A stretch of 64,000 nt of DNA from Chryseobacterium wanjuense. GTDB lineage: Bacteria; Bacteroidota; Bacteroidia; Flavobacteriales; Weeksellaceae. Shown here one piece after another: positions 17,718 through 28,800 of this stretch. The stretch is taken from assembly GCF_900111495.1 (NCBI RefSeq), contig NZ_FOIU01000001.1:1922001-1986000 (forward strand), written 5' to 3'. The position numbers were made by a program, and so were the translations under genes. Position 1 is the first letter of the stretch. Every line of letters begins with the position of its first letter. A model generated the notes under the pieces. The model searched no databases. It worked only from the letters and a program-made list of their open reading frames with translations, and was not told the DNA's origin.

Positions 17718-20192
17718 CATTTGTTTATCAATCCAAGTAACATTTTTTTTATCCTTTAAAAAATAGTCCCACCACTCCATCACCTTTATGTATAAATCTT
17801 TCTTTTCAATAGAATTGTATGCGAATGCATGTCTTCCATTGGGATAAAATATAGCAATGACGGGCTTTCCATTTCTTTTAAGTCCAATAAAGAACTCGGT
17901 GGTCTGGTCCCAGGGGACATTTTCATCCTGTTTTCCTGTCCATAATAAAATCGGCACCTTCACTTTGTCCACATGAATGATAGGGTTATTATCAAAATAA
18001 ATGGCCTTGTTCTCCGAAAACGGATAATTCATTTCAAACTGCCCGGTTTCATACTGCCAGTAATAAGGCCCCGGAAAGTGATAGTTGTATGAAAAATACG
18101 ACCGGGTGATATCACTAATACCAGAGCCTGAGATGTAGGTCTCAAAACGATCAGAGTGCGTGGCAATAAAATTAGTTTCATAACCGCCGAAGGAATGCCC
18201 CACTAACCCCACTTTCTTCATATCAATATTCGGATTCTGCCCGACCGCATCCAACGCTTTATGAACGCAATCCAATGCAGACAACCCCGGTCCTGCAGGT
18301 CCCACTGCGGTATCCGGCAACAAAACAAAATATCCCTTCTGGATCAGGGTACGGATATCCAGTCCGTCACTGTTATGGTACCCTGGAATCATATATTCAT
18401 TAGATTTCTCACTTTGAATTTGGTAAATATAAACGACCATCGGGTATTTTTGATGAGGCTTGTATCCGACAGGATAATATAAGATTCCTTTAAGAGAGCG
18501 CCCATCCGTTGTTGCATAATGAATAATATCTTGCTTGAGTAGAGGAGCTTCAGAATCTGAACTACCGCCATCCAATAACAGCTGCTTTTGACCTTCACTT
18601 TTTATATACAATTGGGGAGGTTTATTAAAATTTTCTTCGAGTGTTAAAAAATGGGTTAACCTGTCATTGTATGTCAACCTTCCTACCTTGTCCTTTATTG
18701 GCGGCATGATCACTTCCAAATTCTTGCCTTTAAGGATGTAATAAGAAGTGTCGCTACCCCTCTCTTTAATCTCCAACAGCAGTGGCTTCTTAGTTTCAAA
18801 ACTTCTTATACCGATTTGCGAATTATAAGAAGTTTTATAGTCAGCCACATTAACCATTGACACCGCTTTGTTTCCTGCAATATGAGATTGGAAAAAGGAT
18901 TTCTTTACTATATCGTACTCCCACAAACCCTTTTCACTCTCAAAAAGAACTAGGCGGTTATCGTCTGAGAAAACAGGATTACGCAATCCGGTTTGATCAA
19001 TCAGGTGCTTTTCTTTTTTTGCAAGGTCAAAAATTGTCCATTTCTTCCGCTTCTCACTAAACAAGATCCACATGCCGTTTTTGGAACAGATGACCTCAGG
19101 TGATCCGTACGTGACACCCTTTAAAGCACCTAAAGGACTGTACTTCTTTTGCTTCGCATCATAAATAGAAGCATCCATAAATTGGGGTTGAAGGGTGATG
19201 AAATTATGTCCTTGTGTTGAATAGGCTAAGAAATATCGCTCACTATTCAGAGATGCTATTTCAGGATAGACATCATCAGGCAGCGGATCAATGTGGTCGG
19301 AACCCAATTTCCAGAGCCAGAATCTTCCCTTTCTGCTTCCTCTCTTCTTAGCATCTAATTTATCATCGTTGCCATACCATATGTCCACTAGCTCGCTTTC
19401 CGCTTTCTTCGCACCATATAGGGCAATAAATAAGGCTTTTCCATTCTGTACTCTCGTGACATTAAAAAAACTTTCATCTCCTAACCGCGGAGCTGTAAGT
19501 GATACTGATCTGCCATTTTGCGTATCAATAATACTCATTCTCGGATCGCTCGATTTGCTATCTTGCCCCATTACAAATACCTGCAGCCCCGAAGGGCTTA
19601 CCTCCATTTCTTTTACTGCATACTCAATTATATAAAGCTTCCTCTGTTTTTTACCTGAAATTATCCAAATTTCACAGCTATTTTCAAACAGCTTGCATAT
19701 ATACAAGTTACCCTTATCATCAGTAACCGGCAGCCCCTGTATTTCTGTAATGCGATGCTGTAGTTTTCCGTCTATTGAATATATGCTTAATACAGCATCT
19801 TTTGTGAGTAAGGCATATTGACTGGATTTAGGAAGAGGATAGGCAGACCGGATATTATCATAGTGTTTTACGGCTCCTGATTTCAGGTCTAAAAACTTTG
19901 CTTTACCCGCTCCGGATATTAAAAGACCATCATCTTTAAGGAAACTCACCGTGCCATCTAGTGCCAGCGTAGTGGCAGGAACCCGGGGCTTACTCGTATT
20001 GACAACAATTAATGTATCCTGCGAGATGTCATATCTTTTCCTCACTGCCGCCCATTTTCCTCCTTCTGAGAGAACAGGATTGGTAAGGCGGTAAAATTTG
20101 GACATCCAGCTTTGCAGCGTATCTTTTCTGTCTTGAGCAGGAATGCTGATACCTGTGAATAATAATACGTAGATCCAGATTAACTTTTTCAT
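17700..20192 (-). CDS. Secreted S9-family (prolyl oligopeptidase-type) serine peptidase
   Basis: An 830-aa protein starting MKKLIWIYVLLFTG with a cleavable signal peptide. Residues ~30-530 form a beta-propeller-like part. The C-terminal ~270 residues are an alpha/beta-hydrolase with the full triad: Ser in GHSFGG (~670), Asp in GKQDENV (~757) and His in GRHAF (~789). The start is placed at the ATG at 20192, 1 nt past the SusD stop; an ATG 15 nt earlier overlaps SusD and would spoil the signal peptide. It is the last gene of the SusC-SusD unit, so it probably cuts peptides in the periplasm or at the surface (inference). Confidence 0.88.
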   Translation of the reverse strand: MKKLIWIYVLLFTGISIPAQDRKDTLQSWMSKFYRLTNPVLSEGGKWAAVRKRYDISQDTLIVVNTSKPRVPATTLALDGTVSFLKDDGLLISGAGKAKFLDLKSGAVKHYDNIRSAYPLPKSSQYALLTKDAVLSIYSIDGKLQHRITEIQGLPVTDDKGNLYICKLFENSCEIWIISGKKQRKLYIIEYAVKEMEVSPSGLQVFVMGQDSKSSDPRMSIIDTQNGRSVSLTAPRLGDESFFNVTRVQNGKALFIALYGAKKAESELVDIWYGNDDKLDAKKRGSRKGRFWLWKLGSDHIDPLPDDVYPEIASLNSERYFLAYSTQGHNFITLQPQFMDASIYDAKQKKYSPLGALKGVTYGSPEVICSKNGMWILFSEKRKKWTIFDLAKKEKHLIDQTGLRNPVFSDDNRLVLFESEKGLWEYDIVKKSFFQSHIAGNKAVSMVNVADYKTSYNSQIGIRSFETKKPLLLEIKERGSDTSYYILKGKNLEVIMPPIKDKVGRLTYNDRLTHFLTLEENFNKPPQLYIKSEGQKQLLLDGGSSDSEAPLLKQDIIHYATTDGRSLKGILYYPVGYKPHQKYPMVVYIYQIQSEKSNEYMIPGYHNSDGLDIRTLIQKGYFVLLPDTAVGPAGPGLSALDCVHKALDAVGQNPNIDMKKVGLVGHSFGGYETNFIATHSDRFETYISGSGISDITRSYFSYNYHFPGPYYWQYETGQFEMNYPFSENKAIYFDNNPIIHVDKVKVPILLWTGKQDENVPWDQTTEFFIGLKRNGKPVIAIFYPNGRHAFAYNSIEKKDLYIKVMEWWDYFLKDKKNVTWIDKQMKKGAL

Positions 20193-20193
20193 T

Positions 20194-21564
20194 TTAATAG
20201 CCTGCATTTTGAGGGTTAAGCTGAGGGTTAAGTAACAAATCCTGCTGCGGCAGAGGCCACAGCCTGTGAAAATCCTTCCAGTTGGTTTTTACTGATGTAA
20301 GGTCAGTTAAACGGTCAAAGCGTTTCAAGTCGAGGAAACGGTGTCCCATTTCGGTAAAAAATTCTTTGCGGTTTTCCAATAGAAGCTCATTGAGCAAAAC
20401 CTCCTTTGTGATCCCGCTAAGGGCCGAAAGCCCTGCCCTCTGTCTTGTCGCATTAATAAAAGGCAGTGCTTCCACAATCTTATTCTGCTGCGCCAACGCT
20501 TCCGCTAATAAAAGATAGGCTTCTTCCAATCGGAATATAATCGAGTATTCAGTACTGTTGTTAGCCCCGTTCTTATACTTATCCGATCTATACCAGGTAT
20601 TAGGCCCAACCGTAACCAGTGCTGTCCAGCTTGTCTTTCGCAGGTCATTACCAGAGAAACTGCCGATTAGATTTTGTGTAAGCGCATAGGAATAAGGTGC
20701 CACGCCATTAAAATAATAGGTCTGATTTTCTCTTGTCGGATCACCGGGATTTTTTGGCTTCAGCTGCCAGAGGATATGAGAACTGGATTTTATGAATACT
20801 TTCGTGATGTCACTTTGAAATTGATATAAAGGACTTTGAATAATACTTTTCAACATAGATTCTGCCTCTGCCCAACGGTGCTGGATCATATAAACTTTAG
20901 CCAGCATCAACTGTGCTACCTTACGGTTCGGGTAGATCCGTTCTACATTTCTGTACTCGTCTTTTAAAAAACCTATCGCTTCATTAAGGTCATTCTCGAG
21001 CTTCAAGCCCACTTCCGAAGTAGGAGTCTTGGATAAAGTTTGATTAACCTGGTAATTAGTGGTCACAGGATATGGAAAATCCCCAAATACCTGCCAGAGA
21101 TAAAAGAAGAGTACAGAACGGGCCAACAGTGCCTCTCCTTTGATCCTGTTTTTGTCTGAAACTGATAATGAAGATGAACCAGAGACTCCTTCAATAATGC
21201 TATTGGAGAGGTAGACCTGTTGGTATGATCCACTCCAAAATGAATAAATATCTACATTGGCCGCAATATGCTGGTTTCGGTACAAATCATATACTCCGTT
21301 GGAATTCGCAGTAGCGTAAAAATCTAAATCATCAGTATACGTTCCAAGTATTGCTCCTGAATTATCTCCAGCAATAGGGGAGCTGTCTCTCAGTCCAGCA
21401 TATAACGCAGCTAAAGCCGCATCTGCCGTCTGAACATTTTCAAAAACCAATCCTGATTCAATTTGGTTATCAGGAACGTCCACTTCAATCAATTTTTCGC
21501 ATGAAGAACAAATAGCGAAAAAAATTGCAGTTAGTGGTATTGATATAATTTTTAAAGATTTCAT
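20194..21564 (-). CDS. RagB/SusD-family outer-membrane lipoprotein
   Basis: A 456-aa lipoprotein with signal and lipobox at AICSSC. Family features are a helical SusD-type core with TPR-like helices (residues ~60-260), a C-terminal part with EYSIIFRLEEAYLLLAEA, and the usual end QNAGY, preceded by FTEMGHRFLDLKR. SusD proteins cap the SusC barrel and bind the substrate, here possibly a peptide as the neighbour is a peptidase rather than a glycanase (inference). Gaps to SusC and to the peptidase are 12 bp and 1 bp, so it is one operon. Confidence 0.9.
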   Translation of the reverse strand: MKSLKIISIPLTAIFFAICSSCEKLIEVDVPDNQIESGLVFENVQTADAALAALYAGLRDSSPIAGDNSGAILGTYTDDLDFYATANSNGVYDLYRNQHIAANVDIYSFWSGSYQQVYLSNSIIEGVSGSSSLSVSDKNRIKGEALLARSVLFFYLWQVFGDFPYPVTTNYQVNQTLSKTPTSEVGLKLENDLNEAIGFLKDEYRNVERIYPNRKVAQLMLAKVYMIQHRWAEAESMLKSIIQSPLYQFQSDITKVFIKSSSHILWQLKPKNPGDPTRENQTYYFNGVAPYSYALTQNLIGSFSGNDLRKTSWTALVTVGPNTWYRSDKYKNGANNSTEYSIIFRLEEAYLLLAEALAQQNKIVEALPFINATRQRAGLSALSGITKEVLLNELLLENRKEFFTEMGHRFLDLKRFDRLTDLTSVKTNWKDFHRLWPLPQQDLLLNPQLNPQNAGY

Positions 21565-21576
21565 AGGTTGGGGGTT

Positions 21577-24500
21577 TTAAAGGTTAAACTGAGCTCCAAA
21601 GGAAAAGGTTCTTAACGGGGGCAGAAAGCCCATAAACAGAAATTCAGGGTCAATACCAAAGTATTTCGTCCAAGTGTAAAGATTCTGTCCTTGAAAATAA
21701 ATTTTTACTTCTTTTAATACACTGTCTCGTAAAGGAATTCGGTATCCCAGCTGTAGATTTTTTAAACGGATAAATGAAGCATCAGAAATAGCAGCATCAC
21801 TATTTTGAAACAATATTTGCGAGGCACTGCTTCCCGAACGGTATGGCATATAAAAACCATTTGGATTTTCAGGTGACCAAACATCAAGTACCTGTACCGG
21901 CTGGTTATTCATACTTCCGGGTACAGGCATGATGTTATTATAGTTTCTGTTTCGCTGTGTAACAAACTGTATGAGAAACGAAAAGTCCCAATTTTTATAC
22001 CTTAAAGTATTGTTCCAACCGCCAAAGTATTTCACGCCTATATTTTCAATGACCTTATTGTCATCGGGAGATGAGATCTTCCCATCTCCATTAAAGTCCG
22101 TAAACTGGTATTGGCCTGTTTGGTTGATTCCTTCCAAATGATAGACTTTGATAATCGAAGTCGGTCGTCCAATAAGATATTGATTGGCATAAGTTGAACC
22201 TTCGAGTCCGGGAAAAGAAATCAGTTTATTCCTCGGAAAACTGATGTTCATGCTTGTTTCCCATTGAAGACCTTTACCGGAAAGAGGACGGGCACTAGCC
22301 TCAAACTCCAAGCCCGTATTCTGTACGACAGCATCTAAATTGGCAAGCACACTGGTAAATCCTGTCATTGCTGGTAATTGATAACCCACCAGCTGGCTGG
22401 AAGAACGGTTCCTGTACCACGCCGCCGTGAGATTCACCTTATTTTTTAAGAATCCAAGTTCCAAAGCAATTTCAAGCTTGCGGGTCTTCTCCCAGCTGTA
22501 ATCAGGGTTGTAAAGGCGTGACGGGGTAAGTCCCGTAATTCCGTTATATAGAGAAGAGGAAGAAACCGTATAGGTATCTAAATACTGATAATCACCAATA
22601 TTATCACTTCCCGCTGTTCCATAACTTCCACGAAGCTTACCGAAACTGAGCCATTTGGTTCCGGAAAGAAAATTTTCTTTGGAAAATAACCATGCTGCAC
22701 CAACAGCTCCAAAGTTGGCAAATTTATTGTTGGGACCGAAGCGGCTGCTGCCATCCCTTCTTCCGGTAATATTGAGAATGTATTTATTTCTATATTGATA
22801 ATTTACTCTTCCAAAGACCGCCGCGTAACGGTATTCTGTTCTCAATTGATCGGAGATGATCTTGGTCTGCGCAGCACCGATATTCCCAATAAATGCATTG
22901 CTTTCAAATCCTATTCCCGTCATCGTGCCTTGCTCATTAATCTCACTTTGGAAAGTTCCGCCAACTAAGGCATCCAATTCATGACTGTTTTTTTTAAAAG
23001 TCCAGTTCACCTGTGGTTCGAGGATATAGGAAAATCGATCCTGATTGCTTTTTGAGGCTCTAGAAGTGGCACTCGACTGACCCAGGGCAAAAGTGGGATT
23101 ATACATGGTATTAGGTTGAAGCGCAGTCTCTTCGTAATCCTGATAATTAAGTCCTCCATTCAGCTTAATACGTAGTTGGGGTAAAATTTCATAGCCCATA
23201 TTAATGTTGATGAGTAGTTGTTTATTCTCATTGGAGTACGTACTGTTAAACAGTGCCGCAGGATTGGCAAATGTATTGTTCTCCCAGTTAAGACCGCCGT
23301 CAGCATGGTATAATTCCGGTGCATTGGGAGAAAGGAAATACGCCTGTCTCGTCATATCCGTTCGGGGTACATTATTTTTCTGCAATGAGAAAAGATTGGA
23401 TATGTTAAGTTGGAAACGTTTATCTTCTGAATGATGGGTTATACTATTGGATAAGGTATTACTGACGTACTTAAAATCCTTCATAAACACTGTCGATTGC
23501 TCGTTATGTCCCAGACTGAGTAAAAAGGTAGTAGTACTGCTACCTCCATGTAATGAAAGCTGGGTATTAGATAAAGTGGCAGTATTTCCCATGAGTTTTT
23601 TGGGCCAGTCGGTATACCTGTTCTGGTTCCATGCGCCGTTAATATCATACGCAGCGGCAGGATAAGTAGAAATTCCATCATTGGCAAATGCCTGTTTTCG
23701 CATACCGAGGTACTGCGCGGTATTCATAAGTTCCAAGTTGGATAAGGCGTGACTAAGCGCATATGAAGTATTCACATCCAGTCCCAGCCTTCCCGACTTC
23801 CCTTTCTTCGTCGTGATCAATACTACTCCATTCGCTCCCCTTGATCCATAAATGGCCGTGGCATCAGCATCCTTCAGGATTTCTATGCTTTCAATATCAC
23901 TGGGATTAATACTGTTCAGGGGATTAATATTCGCTCCCGGCAGAATAACACCTGAGTAAGGGGAGATCATTTTCCCGCCAATCGGTACGCCGTCCACAAC
24001 ATACAACGGCTGGTTGCCGTCTATATCACTGTTGGTAATGCTACGCAAGCTGTTTCTTCCCCTGATCTGGATGTCATAGCCTCCTCCCGGAACACCCGAA
24101 CCCTGGGTAATATTTACGCCTGCCATGCGGCCCTGGATAGCAGAAAGGACATTGGTTACCGGCTGGTTTTCAATAGCCTGAGCCTTTACTTTTACAATAC
24201 TCCCTGTGCGCTCCCTGTCTTTGACCGTATAATATCCGCCATTGAGAATAACTTCCTCAATTTTCTGTTCTTTTTCAGCAGATAAGCTCAAAGCTTTTTT
24301 TAGCGTGTCTTTTTCAATGCTGTAAACAGTTTGAGAATGATCTGCTGTTTTCTTATTGTCCTTCGACCTGATAATAATGACCTTATCCTCATTGACGAAA
24401 ATTTCAAAGGGCAGTCCTTCCAGTATTCGTTTCAGGCAGCTCACCGCTGCTTCATCCCTACATTTTACTCCTTCGATCGTATATTTTCCAAGGGATTCTT

Positions 24501-24675
24501 CCGTATACACATAAGGTATACCGCTCTTTTTGAAAAACCTTTGCACAGCGTCTTTGGCAGAAGTTTTCCCAATTTCAAAGTTTACCGTATGTTCGGAAAC
24601 TCTTTGCTGCTGCGCATATAGGACTGAGAAGTCCATAAAAAATAATGCCGCGATGCAGCCAAAAACATTTTTCAT
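21577..24675 (-). CDS. SusC/RagA-family TonB-linked outer-membrane receptor with STN domain
   Basis: A 1032-aa protein with a signal peptide ending near LYAQ. Residues ~30-105 form an STN/secretin-type signalling domain (FEIGKTSAKDAVQRFFKKSG), then after a short linker comes the plug (NQPVTNVLSAIQGRMAGV, IQIRGRNSLR, PLYVVDGVPIGG, IESIEILKDADATAIYGSRG) and the barrel to the C-terminus. The carboxypeptidase-regulatory-like domain usual between STN and plug in SusC proteins is not evident. The STN domain should contact the FecR anti-sigma factor encoded just upstream, making this a transducing receptor. It heads the SusC-SusD-S9 operon. Confidence 0.9.
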   Translation of the reverse strand: MKNVFGCIAALFFMDFSVLYAQQQRVSEHTVNFEIGKTSAKDAVQRFFKKSGIPYVYTEESLGKYTIEGVKCRDEAAVSCLKRILEGLPFEIFVNEDKVIIIRSKDNKKTADHSQTVYSIEKDTLKKALSLSAEKEQKIEEVILNGGYYTVKDRERTGSIVKVKAQAIENQPVTNVLSAIQGRMAGVNITQGSGVPGGGYDIQIRGRNSLRSITNSDIDGNQPLYVVDGVPIGGKMISPYSGVILPGANINPLNSINPSDIESIEILKDADATAIYGSRGANGVVLITTKKGKSGRLGLDVNTSYALSHALSNLELMNTAQYLGMRKQAFANDGISTYPAAAYDINGAWNQNRYTDWPKKLMGNTATLSNTQLSLHGGSSTTTFLLSLGHNEQSTVFMKDFKYVSNTLSNSITHHSEDKRFQLNISNLFSLQKNNVPRTDMTRQAYFLSPNAPELYHADGGLNWENNTFANPAALFNSTYSNENKQLLININMGYEILPQLRIKLNGGLNYQDYEETALQPNTMYNPTFALGQSSATSRASKSNQDRFSYILEPQVNWTFKKNSHELDALVGGTFQSEINEQGTMTGIGFESNAFIGNIGAAQTKIISDQLRTEYRYAAVFGRVNYQYRNKYILNITGRRDGSSRFGPNNKFANFGAVGAAWLFSKENFLSGTKWLSFGKLRGSYGTAGSDNIGDYQYLDTYTVSSSSLYNGITGLTPSRLYNPDYSWEKTRKLEIALELGFLKNKVNLTAAWYRNRSSSQLVGYQLPAMTGFTSVLANLDAVVQNTGLEFEASARPLSGKGLQWETSMNISFPRNKLISFPGLEGSTYANQYLIGRPTSIIKVYHLEGINQTGQYQFTDFNGDGKISSPDDNKVIENIGVKYFGGWNNTLRYKNWDFSFLIQFVTQRNRNYNNIMPVPGSMNNQPVQVLDVWSPENPNGFYMPYRSGSSASQILFQNSDAAISDASFIRLKNLQLGYRIPLRDSVLKEVKIYFQGQNLYTWTKYFGIDPEFLFMGFLPPLRTFSFGAQFNL

Positions 24676-24726
24676 ATTTTTGCATTGCTTAAAATTAATA
24701 ACTCATTCGATGTTGTTAGTTTTTCG

Positions 24727-24748
24727 GACCGGCACTGCAATGCCGGTC
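24727..24748. terminator. Hairpin between fecR and susC
   Basis: GACCGGCA and TGCCGGTC form a perfect 8-bp stem with loop CTGCAA, located between the FecR stop and the SusC start. T-rich flanks occur on the plus side. It may attenuate read-through from fecR into susC. Confidence 0.45.
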
Positions 24749-24832
24749 TTTTCATTTGGGATATTCATTCCTGATATACCTTAATGTCCTCAGTTTCCTG
24801 TGATGAGTGTAAAAGCCAGCAGTTGCCAGAGT

Positions 24833-25681
24833 TTACTTTTCCAGTTGATATGTTGTTCCATGTTGTTGTAATTCTAATCGCATAGACAAAGCAAGACTTT
24901 GCATAACAATATCAGGAGACATGTCTGTGAGTCTGGTAGTAACAAGCTTATCGCTGTATTCTTTAGGGAATAGAACCTTGATATGGTATACCTCTTCGAT
25001 AACCTTTACGGCGTCTGCAAACCGGCATTCTTTAAACTGTAATGAAATAATTTCAGGAGCCTTTATTTCGTTTTGAGCAGAAGGTAATGGAGCTTGCTTT
25101 AAGGGAACTATCGCTGCTATCTTCTGTGTTCCGTAATTCGTAAACGTTTCATTAGGGCTAAGGATATAGATTTCCTCTTTATCGCCATTTTTTGTAACCG
25201 ACACTTTTCCTTCATACAAATCAACTTTAAATGCACCTTTTTGTTGAGTTACCTTAAATACTGTTCCCAGTACTGTAGTAGCATAATCGGTACCATGAAC
25301 AATGAAAGGATGTTCTTTCGATTTGGCAACTCTGAAAACGGCATTTCCTTCCAGGTATACATCCCTGGTTTCGCCGGGAAAAGATTTCTCTACAGTAAGC
25401 TTTCCGCCTTCAAACAGACGGATCACAGTACCATCTGCGAGTTTCATATCCAGCGGACTAAATTGAGCCATATAAACATCTGGGCTGATATATCTGTCAT
25501 AGCCAGCAAAGCCGGCAATACCCAGTAACAAAAGCAGTGATACAGCAACTCCCAGGTGTTTCCATCTGTTCTTTTCTTCCATTTTCTGAATCCTGGCAGA
25601 AACAGTTTCCCTTAGTAGCTCTGATTCTTGTGGGGTTAACAGAAAGGGGTCTTTTTCGTTAAATTTTTCTTTTTTATTCAT
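24833..25681 (-). CDS. FecR-family anti-sigma factor
   Basis: A 282-aa protein with the standard order: short cytoplasmic part (residues 1-42), one membrane helix (GVAVSLLLLLGIAGFAGY, ~45-62), FecR domain (LADGTVIRLFEGGKLTVEKS, GNAVFRVAK, HPFIVHGTDYATTVLGTVFKV) and C-terminal STN-like DUF4974 domain (LQFKECRFADAVKVIEEVYH). It relays the state of the SusC receptor to an ECF sigma factor. No sigma gene adjoins it. The nearest on this strand is at 30955-31482, with the mutagenesis cassette in between. Its own promoter must lie in the 60 bp after the terminator at 25738-25762. Confidence 0.88.
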   Translation of the reverse strand: MNKKEKFNEKDPFLLTPQESELLRETVSARIQKMEEKNRWKHLGVAVSLLLLLGIAGFAGYDRYISPDVYMAQFSPLDMKLADGTVIRLFEGGKLTVEKSFPGETRDVYLEGNAVFRVAKSKEHPFIVHGTDYATTVLGTVFKVTQQKGAFKVDLYEGKVSVTKNGDKEEIYILSPNETFTNYGTQKIAAIVPLKQAPLPSAQNEIKAPEIISLQFKECRFADAVKVIEEVYHIKVLFPKEYSDKLVTTRLTDMSPDIVMQSLALSMRLELQQHGTTYQLEK

Positions 25682-25717
25682 AGTCTAATTAAGAAGGACT
25701 TGACAGAGGCCTCTACT

Positions 25718-25738
25718 TATATATAGGAAATGATGTCA
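25718..25738 (-). promoter_or_regulatory. Promoter-like motif upstream of fecR
   Basis: On the minus strand TGACA, 8 nt, TATATATA, ending 36 nt before the fecR start. The same words with the same 8-nt spacing occur at 52234-52254 upstream of the second sigma/FecR pair, which is why I list it. The cognate sigma factor is unknown. Confidence 0.35.
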
Positions 25739-25762
25739 AAAAAAAACACCCCCGAAGAGGTG
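25738..25762 (-). terminator. Terminator of the dinB-dnaE operon
   Basis: On the minus strand CACCTC, TTCG tetraloop and GGGGTG form a 6-bp stem (one G-T pair), followed by a run of nine T. It lies 65 bp after the dnaE stop and before fecR, so fecR is not part of that operon. Confidence 0.75.
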
Positions 25763-25826
25763 ATATTTAACTTTATTTAACAATTATTATAAATATTTAA
25801 CACTTATCAATACAATCTATTGTCTA

Positions 25827-28800
25827 TTATTCTAGACCGTTCATCTTATTCCTCGGCAGTCCAATTTCGTGCTGCTGAGGATAGGGCTCACGATGAGTCA
25901 TGCTCACATCTTCTCTGATCTGGCGATGAATATCATACTGTTTTTCTTTATCATAGGCATACCTTGGATCAGGAATAAAAGGCATCTTAGCCATTTTCTG
26001 AATAGTAATGGTTGGAAAATGAAAATCTACTTCAACAGTCCCTAATAATAAATAACAGCCGCCTCCCTGAAATGGGTAGGTTTTTAAATTATCCGGAAAA
26101 TGCGCTGTATCAAAATAATCCCCATTGCTATCTATCCAGGTTCCAAAATACATCGTTCCTTTCTTAGTTGGCACATGCTTGCGGGAGATTAAATACGCCA
26201 GCATTTTTACCTGCTTCTTATGGTACTGCAACAGGTCTTTTACCAAAACATCACCTCTATAGCCGGTTTTCAATAAATCAAAAGGGCTGCAGGAAACCGG
26301 AAATCCCAACAGTTCTAATTCATCAAAGGCATCTTCAAAAGGTTCCCTTTTCAGTTGTGGAAGCTGATACTCTTTTACAGGTTCCTCAATTAATACTAAT
26401 CCCCGACTCTCAGGTTTAAAAGTGCTTTGCAGAAGTCTGGCCTGGACAAGCAATTCATTTTTGGGTTTACCGGTAAACCGGAAAGCGCCAATAAAAATCA
26501 AGAGCTGTAGTGTTTCAACTCCAATGGGAATACGGCGGATAAAATCGTCCAGCGACTTATAATTCCCATTATTGTTGCGCTCATCACTAATACCCTGTGC
26601 AATTGCAGTTTCCAGCCCCTGCAAGTGTTGAAACCCGAGATAAATATCATTCCCCTGCAACGTAGTCTGGTATTCACTCGTGTTCACGCATGGATTTTGA
26701 ATAATTCCCCCCGACATCCGGGCTTCATGCACATAAACCTCCGTACGGTAAAAACCTCCCATATTATTGATAACAGAAACCATAAACTCAAGCGGGTAAT
26801 ATACTTTTAAGTACAGGCTTTGGTAACTTTCTACCGCATAAGATGCAGAATGTGCCTTACAGAAAGAATACCCTGCGAAGGATTCTATCTGCCGGTAAAC
26901 TTCTTTAGAAAGTGCTTCAGGATGTCCCTGTCTGCTACAAGATTCAAAAAAGTGATCTTTTACTTTCTGCAATGCTGATAAGGATCTTCCTTTTCCACTC
27001 ATGGCTCTTCGTAAAATGTCACCATCGGCGGCCTCCAATCCTCCATAATACAAGGCAATTTTGATCACATCTTCCTGGTACACCATAATACCATAAGTTT
27101 CTCCTAATTGCTCTTTAAAGACCTGGTGGAAATATTCAAATTTGTCCGGATTATTATGCCTGAAAATATACTCGCGCATCATGCCACTCTGTGCCACGCC
27201 GGGTCTGATAATGGAAGAAGCAGCCACTAATGTTCTGTAATCCTCACATTTCAGTCTTCTTAAAAGTCCCCGCATAGCAGGGCTTTCTATATAAAAACAA
27301 CCAATAGTCCTGCCCTGAGCAAGGTATTCATTTGTTTTTTGTTCATTTTTTGATAAGGTCGTATCACGGATATCAACAATGGTTCCCTTATTTTTTCTGA
27401 TCAATTTGACCGTATCATTAATTGTCCCAAGTCCTCTTTGAGAAAGGATGTCAAATTTTTCGAACCCAATATCTTCTGCCACATGCATATCAAACTGAAC
27501 AATCGGAAATCCTTTAGGAGGCATCTCCAATGCCGTAAAATTGGTAATGGGTTCTTCGGAAATCAGTATCCCACAGGAATGCATGCTTCTCTGGTTTGGA
27601 AATTTTTCAAGCAGCTTACCATACTCCTGTACCAGTCTTACCACGGAATTCTGATCGTGAGATTCTATAGGCTTTGTAGCCAAATCGTCAAGCTCTTCTT
27701 TCGGAAGTCCGAATACTTTACCGACTTCCCGAAAGATAGAGCGGTATTTAAATTCCACATTGGTGCCGCAAAAGGCAACATAGTCTTTACCATACCGATC
27801 GAAAATATATTGTAAAATAGTATCTCTTTCCTGCCAGCTCCAGTCAATATCGAAATCGGGTGGTGACTTCCGGTTCAAGTTCAGGAATCTTTCAAAATAA
27901 AGATCCAGCTCCAACGGGCAGATGTCGGTTATTCCTAAACAATATGCAATAATGCTGTTTGCACCGCTTCCCCTTCCAACATGCATAAAGCCCATGCTGT
28001 TGCTGTATCTGACAATATCCCAGGTAACGAGAAAGTATCCACTGAAATTCAGTTGATCAATAACTTTCAGCTCTTTCTCTACTCTTTCTCTGGCCTTTTT
28101 ATGATCCGATCCATACCGTTTTTCCAGTCCGCTAAAAGCAAGCCTGCTCAGAAGTTTACGGTCATCTTCCTTAGATCGGGTGTAATATTTTTTATTCCTG
28201 GGCGTCGAAAATTCAAAATCAAAACGGCATTCACTGAGAATCCGGCAGGTATTATCAACGATCTCGGGATAACTCTCATAGGCTCTTTTTATGGAATCAA
28301 CCGGTTTAAAAACCTCAGAATACCTGCAATAATCTGTTTCCTGTTGTTTTGAAAGCAGTATATTTTTATCTATAGCACGTAAAATACGATGTAAGTTATA
28401 CTGCTTTTTTGTACTGAAAGTAATGGGATGCCATACTACCATTTTATGAATAAGCTTCTTAAGTTCCGGACGGATCAAAAGGGTAAGCTCTTCCTCACGA
28501 ATCCCGATAAACTCATTTTCCCGTAAATGTTCAGGAATATTTTCTTTAGGATAAACAATGAATACATTCTTCAGCACGGGTGCTGTCTCCGATAAATCTT
28601 TTCCCTCACAATGATAATCTGTTATCATCCGGTTTATTTCCCCAATTCCTTTAAACTCTCTGGCAATGGCAACATAAAGAAGTCTGTCTTCTTTTCTGAT
28701 TTCAACCCCCGCAATAGGCTTTATTCCGTATTTCTCACATTCTTTCTTAAAATCATAAATCCCTGTAATCGTATTAATATCTGTCAGTACCAGCTCTCTG

